Assembly (NCBI GenBank): GCA_020310875.1
Contig: CM035430.1
Coordinates: 106,777,979 to 106,841,978, forward strand
Direction of reading: 5' to 3'
Length of the DNA stretch: 64,000 bases
Source: Ceratopteris richardii
Taxonomy: Eukaryota; Streptophyta; Polypodiopsida; Polypodiales; Pteridaceae
The notes under the pieces: model-generated
The model's database searches: none
Told to the model about the DNA's origin: nothing
What the model saw: only the letters and a program-made list of their open reading frames with translations
Part shown: piece by piece, positions 20,084 to 29,413 of the stretch
Position numbering within the stretch: position 1 is the first letter of the stretch
Layout of the letters: each line of letters begins with the position of its first letter
Program-made: the position numbers and the translations under genes

Positions 20084-20877
20084 TGAAGAGATGGATAGAT
20101 ATGTGTTTGAAGATGAAGTCATGCTGCAAAATCCTTGATCTACACCAGCCAAATGAACTCCAGGAGTATGTGGTAGACCTTTTTAGCTTGCCAATGGATG
20201 TGTTAGACACCCTATGTACCTTGGAAGAGCAATCTCAAAAAGATAGATCAAAACAGATGAGCTGGAATAAATTCAGAGGTGAAAAACTTGCTATTTTGAT
20301 TCATACACCTATCTAGTGTTTTGAATAATTCTCTGTGCACAGCAACAATTAGAATAATTCCTTTTGAAGAACTCTAACTAACTTAGAGAGCTTACTTTGA
20401 AGAGTAATCTCATTAGAAATATTAAACCACACAATGTGAATAAAGTTTAACAAGTAAGAGCATCATCCCGATTTTCACGGGCTGCAATAGTACTCAGTCC
20501 AGTGAGCAGTAAAATGAGAATAACTCAAGATTCAAGAATCCAATGATTATGAAATTTTGTACCTTATAGTAGACAGTATGCTGAAGCCAACAAGGTTTAA
20601 ATCACTGAATTTGGTCAAGTACACTGAGAAACAGCTCTGACAAGATGAGTGAAAAAATCGGGTACCGGACAGAGGAGTGAAAATGAACAGAGAGGGTTGA
20701 CTTCAAATGAGCATAAACTGAAGTTTGAAAACTCCAATAGCGACGAAAATTTGTGAGCTTATAGTAGACTTAGAGAACAAACTTCAGCAATGTAAATCAT
20801 CAAAAACAATGCAATACACGCAGAGAAACCATCTCTGCAATTTGACTAAAGAATGTGAAAGGTATAGTAGTAAACAG
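20084..20877 (-). repeat. 5' LTR of Copia-B, truncated at its outer end
   Basis: It starts on the plus strand with TGAAGAG next to the primer site. From 20522 to 20877 it aligns with 11035-11375 of the other LTR. About 510 bases at the promoter end, including the TATA region, are missing. Copia-A2 sequence begins at 20878. A full LTR reconstructed in length only would be about 1300 bp. Confidence 0.8.
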
Positions 20878-22582
20878 TGAAAAGCAAAAATTGTTTTGCA
20901 AATACTGTAAAGAAAATACTCATGTCATTAAGAGCTTTCCAAAACTTGCTGATAAAAAGGCAAAGAAGAAAGACGTCGGAATGGTTGTTGTAGAGGCCTC
21001 TACACCAAAAATAGAGTCTGGTAATCTTGTGCAGGATGAAGAAGAGGTGTTTACTATTGTTTGCAGTTTTGACCCATCTTCTCATGAGCAATGCATGTCT
21101 GCAGTAGACTCAGAAGTTTGGTACTTCGATAGTCGGGCGACCAAACATATGACCTCACAGCACAGTTTCTTCTCTTCACTCAAGCCTGCCCCTACAATGA
21201 ATACTGTTACATGCATAAAAAAATCCTCTTATCCTGTGGGAGTTGGTAAGATCATTCTGACTACTATTGACGGTAGTTCTTTTACATTGTGAGATGCTTT
21301 ATTTGTGCCAAGGATCAAGAAAAATCTGTTATCAGTTTTAGGCTCAGCCAAGATTGGTTTGGTTGTGAAATTTGTTGATGACAAATGTAGAGTTAAGCAT
21401 GTGCAATACATGATGCTCAGGCTATGTTAGATGCAAAGCTTTGGCATGCACACTTTGGTCATCTGAATTTTGCTAGTTTGCTATGCCTCTAGAAATCTGA
21501 AATGGTGTTCTCTTTGCCCAAACTTGAGGCACCTAGAAAACATGTTTGTGAAGGCTATATTTGGGGCAAAATGCAGCATTCCTCCTTTCTAAAAGATGGT
21601 TTAGTTTGGGCTACTCAGAAATTGCAGCTTGTACATAGTGATGTCTGTGATCCTACGCAGACACCTTCTTCTAGAAACTATCTTTACTTTGTGACTTTAA
21701 TTGATGATTTTTCTAGGCACGCATGGGTTTATCCACTCAAAGAAAAGTTTGAAGTGTTTATGTGCTTCAAACAGTTTTTGGTTTTGGTTGAAAATCTGTC
21801 CACATGTAAAATGGGCATCCTCCGTTCTGATTGAGGGGGGGGAATATATGTCTTCTGACTTTAATGCATTCCTCGCTAAACGTGGGATAAAACATCAGTG
21901 TATAGTGCCATGTGCACCTCAACATAATGGAGTTGTTAAACAGAAGAATAGGTCACTCATAGAGATGGCGAGGTGTATGGTCAAGAGTCAAACCTTGCCA
22001 CATAGTTTCTGGCTTGATGCCGTTATGTGTGCAACATATGTACTTAAGAGGTATCCCACTAAAGCACTGCAATCTATCACTCCGTATGAGGCTTGGCATG
22101 GTCGCAAGCCATCTTTTTCTCATCTGCGTGTTTTTGGTTGTTTGGCATATGCATTAGTGAATGAACAACATCACAGAAAATTGGATGATTAAGTAGTAAA
22201 ATGTATCTTTGTTGGGTATAATTCTAAAAGTAAAGGCTATCGTTTGTATCATCCACAAACTAAATGCATTTTGGTTAGTCGTGATGCTGTTTTTGTGAAA
22301 GGTGCATTAAGCCATTACTTTCATGTACTACGGAGATACCTATTAGCTCCAAAGACATGTATGATACTTTGCTGCCTCTTTTTACAAGTGGACAGTCTAG
22401 TGCTGGTCCTAATGAGGAAACTTCTTAGCCTTTGTACTATGACAAAATGGTTGGTGCAGACTTTGCATGATAGTAAATTAGATGCACCTCTATCATATCG
22501 TACTTGATCAGGCTCTCATAGTGCCTCTTTTGCATCAGATTGCTATGCTTTGGCTGCCTCTAGTCTCTGTGATGAGACTGAA
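20878..22582 (+). pseudogene. Copia-A2 gag end, protease and integrase
   Basis: It begins at the zinc knuckle CKYCKENTHVIKSF (last Cys changed to Phe). The protease site is FDSRATKHMT in place of DSGAT, so it is probably inactive. A TGA at about 21289 and another at 21832 interrupt the linker and integrase. The integrase core is otherwise visible: FVTLIDDFSRHAWVYPLK, GGEYMSSDFNAFLAKRGIKH, and APQHNGVVKQKNRSLIEMARC. Here catalytic Glu is replaced by Lys or shifted. RVFGCLAYAL follows, then a frameshifted linker to the break at 22582. Confidence 0.85.
22578..22582. repeat. Target-site duplication, left of Gypsy-2
   Basis: CTGAA, repeated at 39471-39475. Uninterrupted Copia-A1 has a single CTGAA at the same place. 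Confidence 0.95.
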
Positions 22583-23173
22583 TGTTGGCATACAAAGCAA
22601 CAGAGGAGTCATGCACAATACGGCAACAAGGCCAAATCATTTTTTTCCATGGACTATTTACAACTCAAGTGATTTTAATCACTACACAAACATTGTAAAT
22701 CCCGTTTTTGGTAGAATAGACTCCATTTTGTGCAAGCCGAGGAGTCCTCGAGCTTGAGGAGTATCAGAACTAGCGACATCTCAATTTTCATAATTTTTAG
22801 ACTCTGTTTGAGCCCTCAAATAGACTCTAGAACCTAATTTTTAACTAGGCCGGACACTAGGTCTGGACAAGACCAAAGCTAGTTAGAAAACTATAAAAAG
22901 AGCTAGAGAGCTCATTTTGGGGGTTAGATTGTTTGTGAATTGAGCTTATGTAAGAGACCTTTTGATTAATGCAAAGAACTCCATTGTTCCTCTCCTTGTT
23001 CTTGCCTTGTGTGCGCGTGTGTGTGTATGTGTGTGCATGCTTGTGTGCTTCTCACTCACGCACTTGTGTCTTCACTTGCTCATAGTCTTCATACTAGTCC
23101 TCACGTCTCCACGGATTGACAATTATGAGGTGAATCTTCTCACGTTGGTACTCACCATTGTGCTAGAGTGACA
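22583..23173 (+). repeat. 5' LTR of Gypsy-2
   Basis: 591 bp, TGTTGG to GTGACA. TATA box TATAAAAAG at 22892, TG-rich tract at 23012-23050. It differs from the 3' LTR only at about 22620 (G versus A) and 22766 (C versus T). Confidence 0.97.
22892..22900 (+). promoter_or_regulatory. TATA box in Gypsy-2 5' LTR
   Basis: TATAAAAAG, conserved in the 3' LTR and in Gypsy-1. Confidence 0.65.
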
Positions 23174-23180
23174 CCAAATT

Positions 23181-23197
23181 TGGCGCCGTTGCCGGGG
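23181..23197 (+). other. Primer-binding site of Gypsy-2
   Basis: TGGCGCCGTTGCCGGGG, seven bases after the LTR. It is complementary to the 3' end of plant tRNA-Asp(GUC). Confidence 0.9.
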
Positions 23198-24952
23198 AGA
23201 GAGCTTCGAGGATGAGCGTGTGATGGTAAGACGTCGAGTTGAGACATTGGAGTTATAGGTAATATCCTTCTTTCTCTTAATTTTTCTTCATTTTTTCCTT
23301 ACTTTCGCATCACCATCACCTCCATCTCCATCTCCACAAAAAATTTCAGTTTTTTGGTCATATTACACCCCCCACCTCATTTCCCTCATTTCATTGTGAG
23401 AGAGAGCGAGAGAGAGCTTGCATGCTATCTGTTTTTGGTGTGTTTTTGAGCTTTTGTTGCAGGAACTTGCTGTACCACCTCCTCCAGCAGTGTGCGCAGG
23501 TACGACAGACTCTGCACAGGTCCCGGGACGACGACCTTTGTTTGTCGCGACAGACAGAAAAACTTAAAATTTTGTGAATGCATGTTGGGCACGGTAACCT
23601 ACACCATTAGGGCACTCTAAATCACTAGAAGTTTCTCAAAAATTTGCGTTTTTTCAGTCTATCGCGACAGACACCGTCTATCGCGACAGACACTGTCTAT
23701 CGCGACAGACACCATCTATCGCGACAGACAGAAATCCACGATAGACCCCGTCTATCGCGACAGACACCGTCTATCGCGACAGACCAAAATTCCGCGACAG
23801 ACACTGTCTATCGCGACAGACACCATCTATCGTGACAGACAGAAATCCACGATAGACCCCGTCTATCGCGACAGACACCGTCTATCGCGACAGACCAAAA
23901 TTCCGCGATAGACCAAATCACGACAGACGACAGACAGCGTCTATCGCGACAGACCAAAATTCCACGACAGACACCGTCTATCGCGACAGACACCATCTAT
24001 CGCGACAGACAGCCCCCACGATAGTTTGTGTCTATCGCGACAGACACCGTCTATCGCGACAGACAGACATTTTTGGCAAAAATAAAGGGGTAAATTTTTG
24101 GAAATTTAGGCTAAATTTTGGGCATATTTGCACTCTCAAATACTCATACACTTACAAAGGCCTTAGAAAAATGCATTAAAACCCCTGAAAGGTTCTGTTT
24201 GTCTAGTTAACCCCCTAAACCCTAAACGGTCATAACTTCTTCATACGAAATCCATTTTTTGAGCTCTAGGGCTTGTCGAAAAGCTCTAGGGCTTGTCGGA
24301 AAGCTCGTTTTTTATAAGAATAATGCGTTGATTTTCAGATAGGATATTTGGAAGTTGACACACTGAGGGGTAGGAACACCAAGGGAGCTCTAGAGGAAAT
24401 TTCTAGCAATACAAAAGGGGGAACAAGGGTCATTAAAAAAGTGTCTGAAATAAATTGTCTGTCAATTGAAAGGTCAACTTGGAGCTAATCTTGGGACTGA
24501 TGCAGGTCTATTGAGAAGCAATTGAGAGCGTCCAAGCAAGGGTTTTGCGCAAGCTTGAGAATCAACTTCTCGAGCACTAAAGAGCAAGGTTCAGCAAGAA
24601 AGGTCGGAATACTCTCAACTCCTCTTCGTCAATTCCTAGCTTAGGCTAAGAACGATTAGAAGTAGGAGTAAGTCAGGGCGACGATAGGCAACTATCAAGT
24701 TGAAGCATACCTAAACTTTCAAGCTCAAGCTAAGGGCATAATCCTTGTACTGTCAAGAATTTTAAAGGGAAAGAACTTAACGTGGAACGATCAACTGTAA
24801 GTGCGAAATAACATTCAAATATTCCTGACGACGTGATATCAGACAAGACCTTAAACACGATAAAATAACTAAAAAGAACCAAGCGACTAATATAAAGTAA
24901 CCAGCAACGAGGTTGTACTCTGGGCAAAGAACTGGGCTACTTAGATAGGCAT
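23198..24952 (+). other. Gypsy-2 5' leader
   Basis: A 1.75-kb untranslated leader. It holds a pyrimidine-rich start, a GA run near 23398-23420 and the palindromic repeat array described separately. The remainder, about 24070-24950, has no gene that I can support. A short direct repeat, GCTCTAGGGCTTGTCG, occurs twice near 24265-24305. Confidence 0.75.
23656..24066 (+). repeat. Palindromic TCGCGA tandem array in Gypsy-2 leader
   Basis: Units of about 18-19 bp of the form CACCGTCTATCGCGACAGA repeat along 410 bp, interspersed with AAATCCACGATAGACCC and CAAAATTCCGCGA spacers, which gives a higher-order pattern. The core GTCTATCGCGACAGAC is nearly self-complementary. Gypsy-1 has an array with the same TGTCGCGATA core in the same place. 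Confidence 0.9.
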
Positions 24953-26155
24953 ATGAACCTTAGATCAGGACGACATCTAGTAAGGGAGAGACAAAGCCTT
25001 AGATCTTCAGAGGCTAGTGTTAACCACACTGCTAGGTCTTGGGCCCAGCAGTTGAGCCATCACTCGTACTACCCTAGCTCTGAGACCAGTGAGTCAGAGA
25101 TGTCTCAAGGCATGGACAGACCTACGGGAAGTTCAGGAGTGCGTTACTTATACAGGGTAGAAGGCCCTTACAAAACACAGCTGGAATACCTTAGGACCAA
25201 CCGGTTAGGTGCCAGCATCTATGAGGACGGCTTAGGAAGATCTGTGATACAGATTAAGAATCCTGATCAATCCATTGGACTAGAGCACCCAGCAGTTAAG
25301 TTTGAAAACGGTGCATACCTGGACAAAGAAGGAACCATATACGTAGTCACCAGTCACCCAGACAGGACAGATGAATTTGGGAATGTAATCTCAGAAGTGG
25401 ACTTAGGTGACTTGGAACAAGGAAATATGGGCGTAGAACCTAGAACCCCCCGAGGCAAATCTGTTCTCACTAGGATTATCACACCTGATTGGGTTCCCCA
25501 AGACAACAAGTGCATAGATTTGCTTCTCAATCGAGAAACTGACGAAGCCTTTTGGAGGTATAAACCTGATCAACCAACTGATATAGGAACAATCATGATC
25601 TATGAGTTTAAGGACCCTGATAGCTCGGGCAGAGTGACCTACCTAGATCACGTTTCGGAGAGGATCTTTGGGGTGACAGAAAATGATAGGCATGCTTACA
25701 CTTGGAAGGGTGAATTCGTTTTCCCCCAACCAAGATCGAATGTATCCTATGGTCACCCTGGAGCCGGAACATCCCAAGCTCATGGAATGCAAAGAGACAG
25801 AAGTAGAGATAGACCAGAAGTAAGCTTTGCTAACCCAGGGGGCAGAGAAAGAACGAGGACGGAAACGAATAGAGTCGAGCCTGAGATACTCAGAGCTCAC
25901 AGGAATCAAAGAAATGTGGATGAGTTCCCTCCACCACGACCTAGAGAGCACACAAGGACTTTGAGACCGACTCAGCTAGTTAAGTCCATGAAGAACTACT
26001 TCGATGGCACGGGAGATCCATACGATCACGTGGCTGAGTTTAGGCAAGTCTTGAGAGCTGAACAAGTGGAGGATCTATTCACGCAGTACAATGCCTTTGG
26101 TCTGACCCTTAGGAACACTGCCCTGACATGGTTTCAGCCACTAAATGAGAGGTAG
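24953..26155 (+). CDS. Gypsy-2 gag, N-terminal domain and first half of capsid
   Basis: It starts MNLRSGRHL, with the same start as Gypsy-1. Residues 1-180 form a conserved domain of unknown role shared with Gypsy-1 (SWAQQL, GPYKTQLE, GTIYVVTSHPDRTDEFGN). Residues about 185-245 hold NRETDEAFWRYKPDQ and HAYTWKGEFVF. A charged, Arg-rich linker follows. From residue about 345 the retrotransposon Gag capsid begins (MKNYFDGTGDPYDHVAEF, RQVLRAEQ, ALTWFQPL). A TAG at 26153-26155 stands where Gypsy-1 has CAG. The capsid continues in the same frame after it. Confidence 0.9.
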   Translation: MNLRSGRHLVRERQSLRSSEASVNHTARSWAQQLSHHSYYPSSETSESEMSQGMDRPTGSSGVRYLYRVEGPYKTQLEYLRTNRLGASIYEDGLGRSVIQIKNPDQSIGLEHPAVKFENGAYLDKEGTIYVVTSHPDRTDEFGNVISEVDLGDLEQGNMGVEPRTPRGKSVLTRIITPDWVPQDNKCIDLLLNRETDEAFWRYKPDQPTDIGTIMIYEFKDPDSSGRVTYLDHVSERIFGVTENDRHAYTWKGEFVFPQPRSNVSYGHPGAGTSQAHGMQRDRSRDRPEVSFANPGGRERTRTETNRVEPEILRAHRNQRNVDEFPPPRPREHTRTLRPTQLVKSMKNYFDGTGDPYDHVAEFRQVLRAEQVEDLFTQYNAFGLTLRNTALTWFQPLNER

Positions 26156-27208
26156 TTCAGGTGCATAGACCAACTCCTAGAGGCTTTCATTGTAGAGTTA
26201 TCTAAGAGTGGCATAAGACACAATACCTCCTCATTGATTCACAGCTTCAAACAGACTCCCCAAGAGACTATAAGATTGGCAGGACGAAGATTTAGACAAT
26301 ATCTTGAAAGATGCCCTGTTTCAGAGCTACCCACACCTGCCAAACAAGTAGCCTTATTCCTTGATGGATTGCTGAGTACGAAATTGAGATCCTATGTGTA
26401 TCTGAAGGACCCTAGGACTATAGAAGAGTGTGTACGCATGTGCATTGACATTGAAGATAACCTAGGGGAAGAACTAGAGCTTTCCAAAATCTACAAAGAT
26501 TCAGATAGTGCATCTAGTCACTCTTCCACGCAATCCACATCAATTGAGGAACTCGCAGAGAAAGTAGCTCAGAAATTAGGTGTAACTAGCAAACAAATCC
26601 CGAGGTTTACCCCAGCGAAGAGTTGCTATACATGCGGTGGTGACCATATGGCAAACGTGTGTCCCATTATGGCTCAACCCCAGATCAATCCAAATAGCCA
26701 ATATTGCACCATAGAACGAAGATACACAAATCACACAGCACAAGACTGTCCTTACAACAAGCAAGCGGTCAGACAAACCTACCTTCAGCCCTACCAACAA
26801 GGCAGATACCAGAACCAAAATCCACCACCACAATATGCTAGACCCCAACAAACCTACCAACCACAATATCAGGCCCAACAGAGACCCCAACCGGTGCTAG
26901 CTCAACAGCCTCCAAACCCCGCTAATGTAATCCTTGTAAAGTATACAGCTACAGAAGAAAACCTGAATAGAGCTATAGTCCCTGTAACACCCTTGCTTTC
27001 TGAAAGTGACCCGAGTGACCATAGCTTTGATTCTACACATGTTGATAGTCCCTAGGCATACTACATGCAGTCTCCAGAACATGGTGAGTCCTATTACAGC
27101 GAAGAGCCAAATGAACCTAGTTGGGAGTCAGATTATACAAACGTCATGTATGCAAACCCCAACCCTAGGCCTCAACCTAGGCAGGTAAGACCTCCATTCC
27201 CAAGATGA
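26156..27208 (+). CDS. Gypsy-2 gag, second half of capsid and first zinc knuckles
   Basis: It continues gag in the same frame after the TAG at 26153. It holds the rest of the capsid (SLIHSFKQTPQETIRLAGRRF, YLERCPVSELP, VALFLDGLLSTKLRSYVYLK, EECVRMCIDIEDNLGEELELSK), a zinc knuckle CYTCGGDHMANVC near 26626, a degenerate knuckle at about 26704, and a Gln/Pro/Tyr-rich linker. It is interrupted by TAG at 27053 (CAG in Gypsy-1) and TGA at 27206 (most simply CGA). Zinc knuckles bind element RNA for packaging. The knuckles here have C-x2-C-x3-H-x4-C spacing, one residue shorter than usual. Confidence 0.88.
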
Positions 27209-29413
27209 CTGTGCTACAGATGCCAAGGAGATCACCTCATTCGTGATTGCCCCTTACCTCCACCTACACAAAACCAGTCAGTGACGATCCAAGGCTTCTG
27301 CCAAGATTGTGGAAAAGAGCATCTCTTACGAGATTGCCCAAAGAACCCCAATAATATGTCAAAAATCACGCCTATCAATGTTATTGGGTTAGTGGTAGAT
27401 TCCAGCGGAAGTGTCACTTCCACTGCACCCGTACAGGCAGTCACTAGAGCTCAAACAGTGCAGCAAAACCAAGGGGTAAGCAAGGAAAAGAGCCTAGAAG
27501 CCAGCGATACTGAGAGCCAAAATAAGAAAAGGACTAGAGCTTGGAGAGATAGCCGCGAACGCATGAAAAGGCAATGGGCAAAAAAGATGAGTGAGCTTGA
27601 GGAAAGCTTGAGAGAAACCAAAGCAAAAATCATAGAGATCACATCTCAACCGCACTCTCACACATTCCCACCGCTACCATCCCCATCACCCTCCATCCCT
27701 CCACCCTCTAACACACCCCACGTAACCCACCCACCACCCCGAGTAGGATCAGTATTAGCTGATCCCACTCCTGAAGACATAGACATGATGCTTAAAGCAT
27801 ATCAGGCCAGAATCCAAGAAGGGCCAAATGTCACGGATCATGACAAGTGCTACCCTAGGGCTGATCTAGAGATAGAAAGAACCAAGCTTTGCACGAAAAT
27901 GGTCGCATTGGCTCAGACTATGTTTGAAGCCAGTCGCCTTTTCAATTACTCGGGTTCAGCCAAGACGCAATTACACTTGGATGGACTTCTAGAGAAGTTA
28001 GAGGGCATAATCGCTAGATCGGCCAAGGAAGAAAAAAATCAAGAAAGGGACAAAGCAAGCAAAAACATGACCCATCCCCCATCAAAAGTTTATGTGGCCA
28101 ATTCCACTGAACCAGACAACTTCCCCTCCTTAGAAAGAATAGAGAATCTAATGGCACAATCACCAAAGGAACCAGCCTCTCAACACAAGGGCAAGGTAAG
28201 TGAAAGAGAAAGCATTCCTGCTCAAGAAGCCTATGTGCCTGAAGCCTATGTGCCTAACTCTACGGAGCCGGACACATCATCTTCTATGAATCGGTTCACA
28301 CCAGAATTTCTACGCGAGATTCAAGAAGACAAATGGGCTAAGGAAAGTGAAGTCCCTCCTCCTATCGAACTTGTGGATGAGGCACATGACCAATTCCCAC
28401 AAGACATCCCATCCATTTATGGAGAGCAGGAGAGTACCCAATCTCAAGAAAGATTAGACTTCGAGTCTAACTCTTTACAAGAACTACCCCATTTCACAGG
28501 CCCATGGGAAGCGAAGTCCACCTGCATGAGAGCACCTACAGTCATGGTAAGAAACGAAGATTCCGTTATACCTAGGAACACAGAGGTAGTAAAGAACACT
28601 AACGTGCAGTGCAATCTCAAGTTAGGAGAGCTACTCAAGGTTAGACCTGAATTATGGAAACATGTCGCCAAACAAGTACCAGAAATAGTCAAACCTCGTT
28701 CCCAGGTAGGATCCCATAGGACAGTGCCAGAAATTCCCTTGGATAAGATAGGAGATATGTGTGAGGGTGAAGAAGGTAATACCTATCTTCCCATTACCTA
28801 CCAGGACTACACCACCAAGGCAATTTTGGACTCAGGTGCAGGAGTTGCAATTGCCACTACTTCCCTATGGAAGCGTTGGGGCAAGCCAGCACTCAGGCCA
28901 ACGAGGATGAAATTGCAGATGGCAGATGGTCATATTGAGAGACCCTTAGGATTGCTAGAAGGAATAACTCTCACCACTTGTGGTGTCGAGTTTGAGCATA
29001 CATTTGCTATATGTGACTTTAGCAAAAATCATGCCTATGAGATGATTTTGGGAAGACCATTCATGCGACAGTTGCAAGTGGTACAGGATTGGGGAACTAA
29101 TTCCTTGTACCTGCAACACTTAGGTGTTACGACCAAAGTCAATCTCAAGGATTACTCTCATAGAGATGTCCCTCCTATCCAATGGAATCCCATCCATAGA
29201 GCCAAAGATGATACAGAATCGGTGCATTCCATAGGGTCTGGATCCTCATGGATGCATGAAGACACTCACTTATGGATGTGCAAAGTAGTAGTAGAAGAAG
29301 AGAAGAGAGAGGAAGCCAGAGAGAGAGGTGCGAAAGAAACCCATAGATCAATCCAAGACCCAGCCTATGCACCTGTAGTCTTTCCTGATGAGGAATTTGA
29401 ACCCCATGGCTAG
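27209..29413 (+). CDS. Gypsy-2 gag end, linker and first aspartic protease
   Basis: Two more zinc knuckles open this part: CYRCQGDHLIRDC (27212) and CQDCGKEHLLRDC (27299). A long linker of about 430 residues follows, with a basic helix (KKRTRAWRDSRERMKRQW), Pro-rich patches and acidic patches. The retropepsin starts near 28790. Its catalytic triplet lies in AILDSGAGVAIA, with Asp at 28829, and the flap side and EMILGRPFM motif follow at about 29040-29065. It would process the polyprotein. Upstream starts such as 27281 are only internal methionines of the same frame. A TAG at 29411 separates it from RT. Confidence 0.88.
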   Translation: MCYRCQGDHLIRDCPLPPPTQNQSVTIQGFCQDCGKEHLLRDCPKNPNNMSKITPINVIGLVVDSSGSVTSTAPVQAVTRAQTVQQNQGVSKEKSLEASDTESQNKKRTRAWRDSRERMKRQWAKKMSELEESLRETKAKIIEITSQPHSHTFPPLPSPSPSIPPPSNTPHVTHPPPRVGSVLADPTPEDIDMMLKAYQARIQEGPNVTDHDKCYPRADLEIERTKLCTKMVALAQTMFEASRLFNYSGSAKTQLHLDGLLEKLEGIIARSAKEEKNQERDKASKNMTHPPSKVYVANSTEPDNFPSLERIENLMAQSPKEPASQHKGKVSERESIPAQEAYVPEAYVPNSTEPDTSSSMNRFTPEFLREIQEDKWAKESEVPPPIELVDEAHDQFPQDIPSIYGEQESTQSQERLDFESNSLQELPHFTGPWEAKSTCMRAPTVMVRNEDSVIPRNTEVVKNTNVQCNLKLGELLKVRPELWKHVAKQVPEIVKPRSQVGSHRTVPEIPLDKIGDMCEGEEGNTYLPITYQDYTTKAILDSGAGVAIATTSLWKRWGKPALRPTRMKLQMADGHIERPLGLLEGITLTTCGVEFEHTFAICDFSKNHAYEMILGRPFMRQLQVVQDWGTNSLYLQHLGVTTKVNLKDYSHRDVPPIQWNPIHRAKDDTESVHSIGSGSSWMHEDTHLWMCKVVVEEEKREEARERGAKETHRSIQDPAYAPVVFPDEEFEPHG

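Larger units (their letters stand above)
11035..20877 (-). mobile_element. Copia-B, minus-strand Ty1/copia element with truncated LTRs
   Basis: Read on the minus strand, the order is 5' LTR (20877 to 20084), primer site, gag, protease, integrase, RT, RNase H, polypurine tract, 3' LTR (11885 to 11035). Each LTR is cut at the outer side, so no target duplication can be found. Copia-C is inserted in the integrase part. Copia-B belongs to the same family as Copia-E, which serves as a colinear guide. Confidence 0.85.

Noticed and set aside
22962..23171. Identical 69-codon frames in both Gypsy-2 LTRs
   Set aside because: They arise from the LTR TG-rich tract. No conservation in the Gypsy-1 LTR beyond nucleotide similarity.
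23656..24066. Array that superficially resembles a CRISPR array
   Set aside because: Units are about 18 bp, irregularly spaced, without unique spacers, and sit in the leader of a plant retrotransposon.
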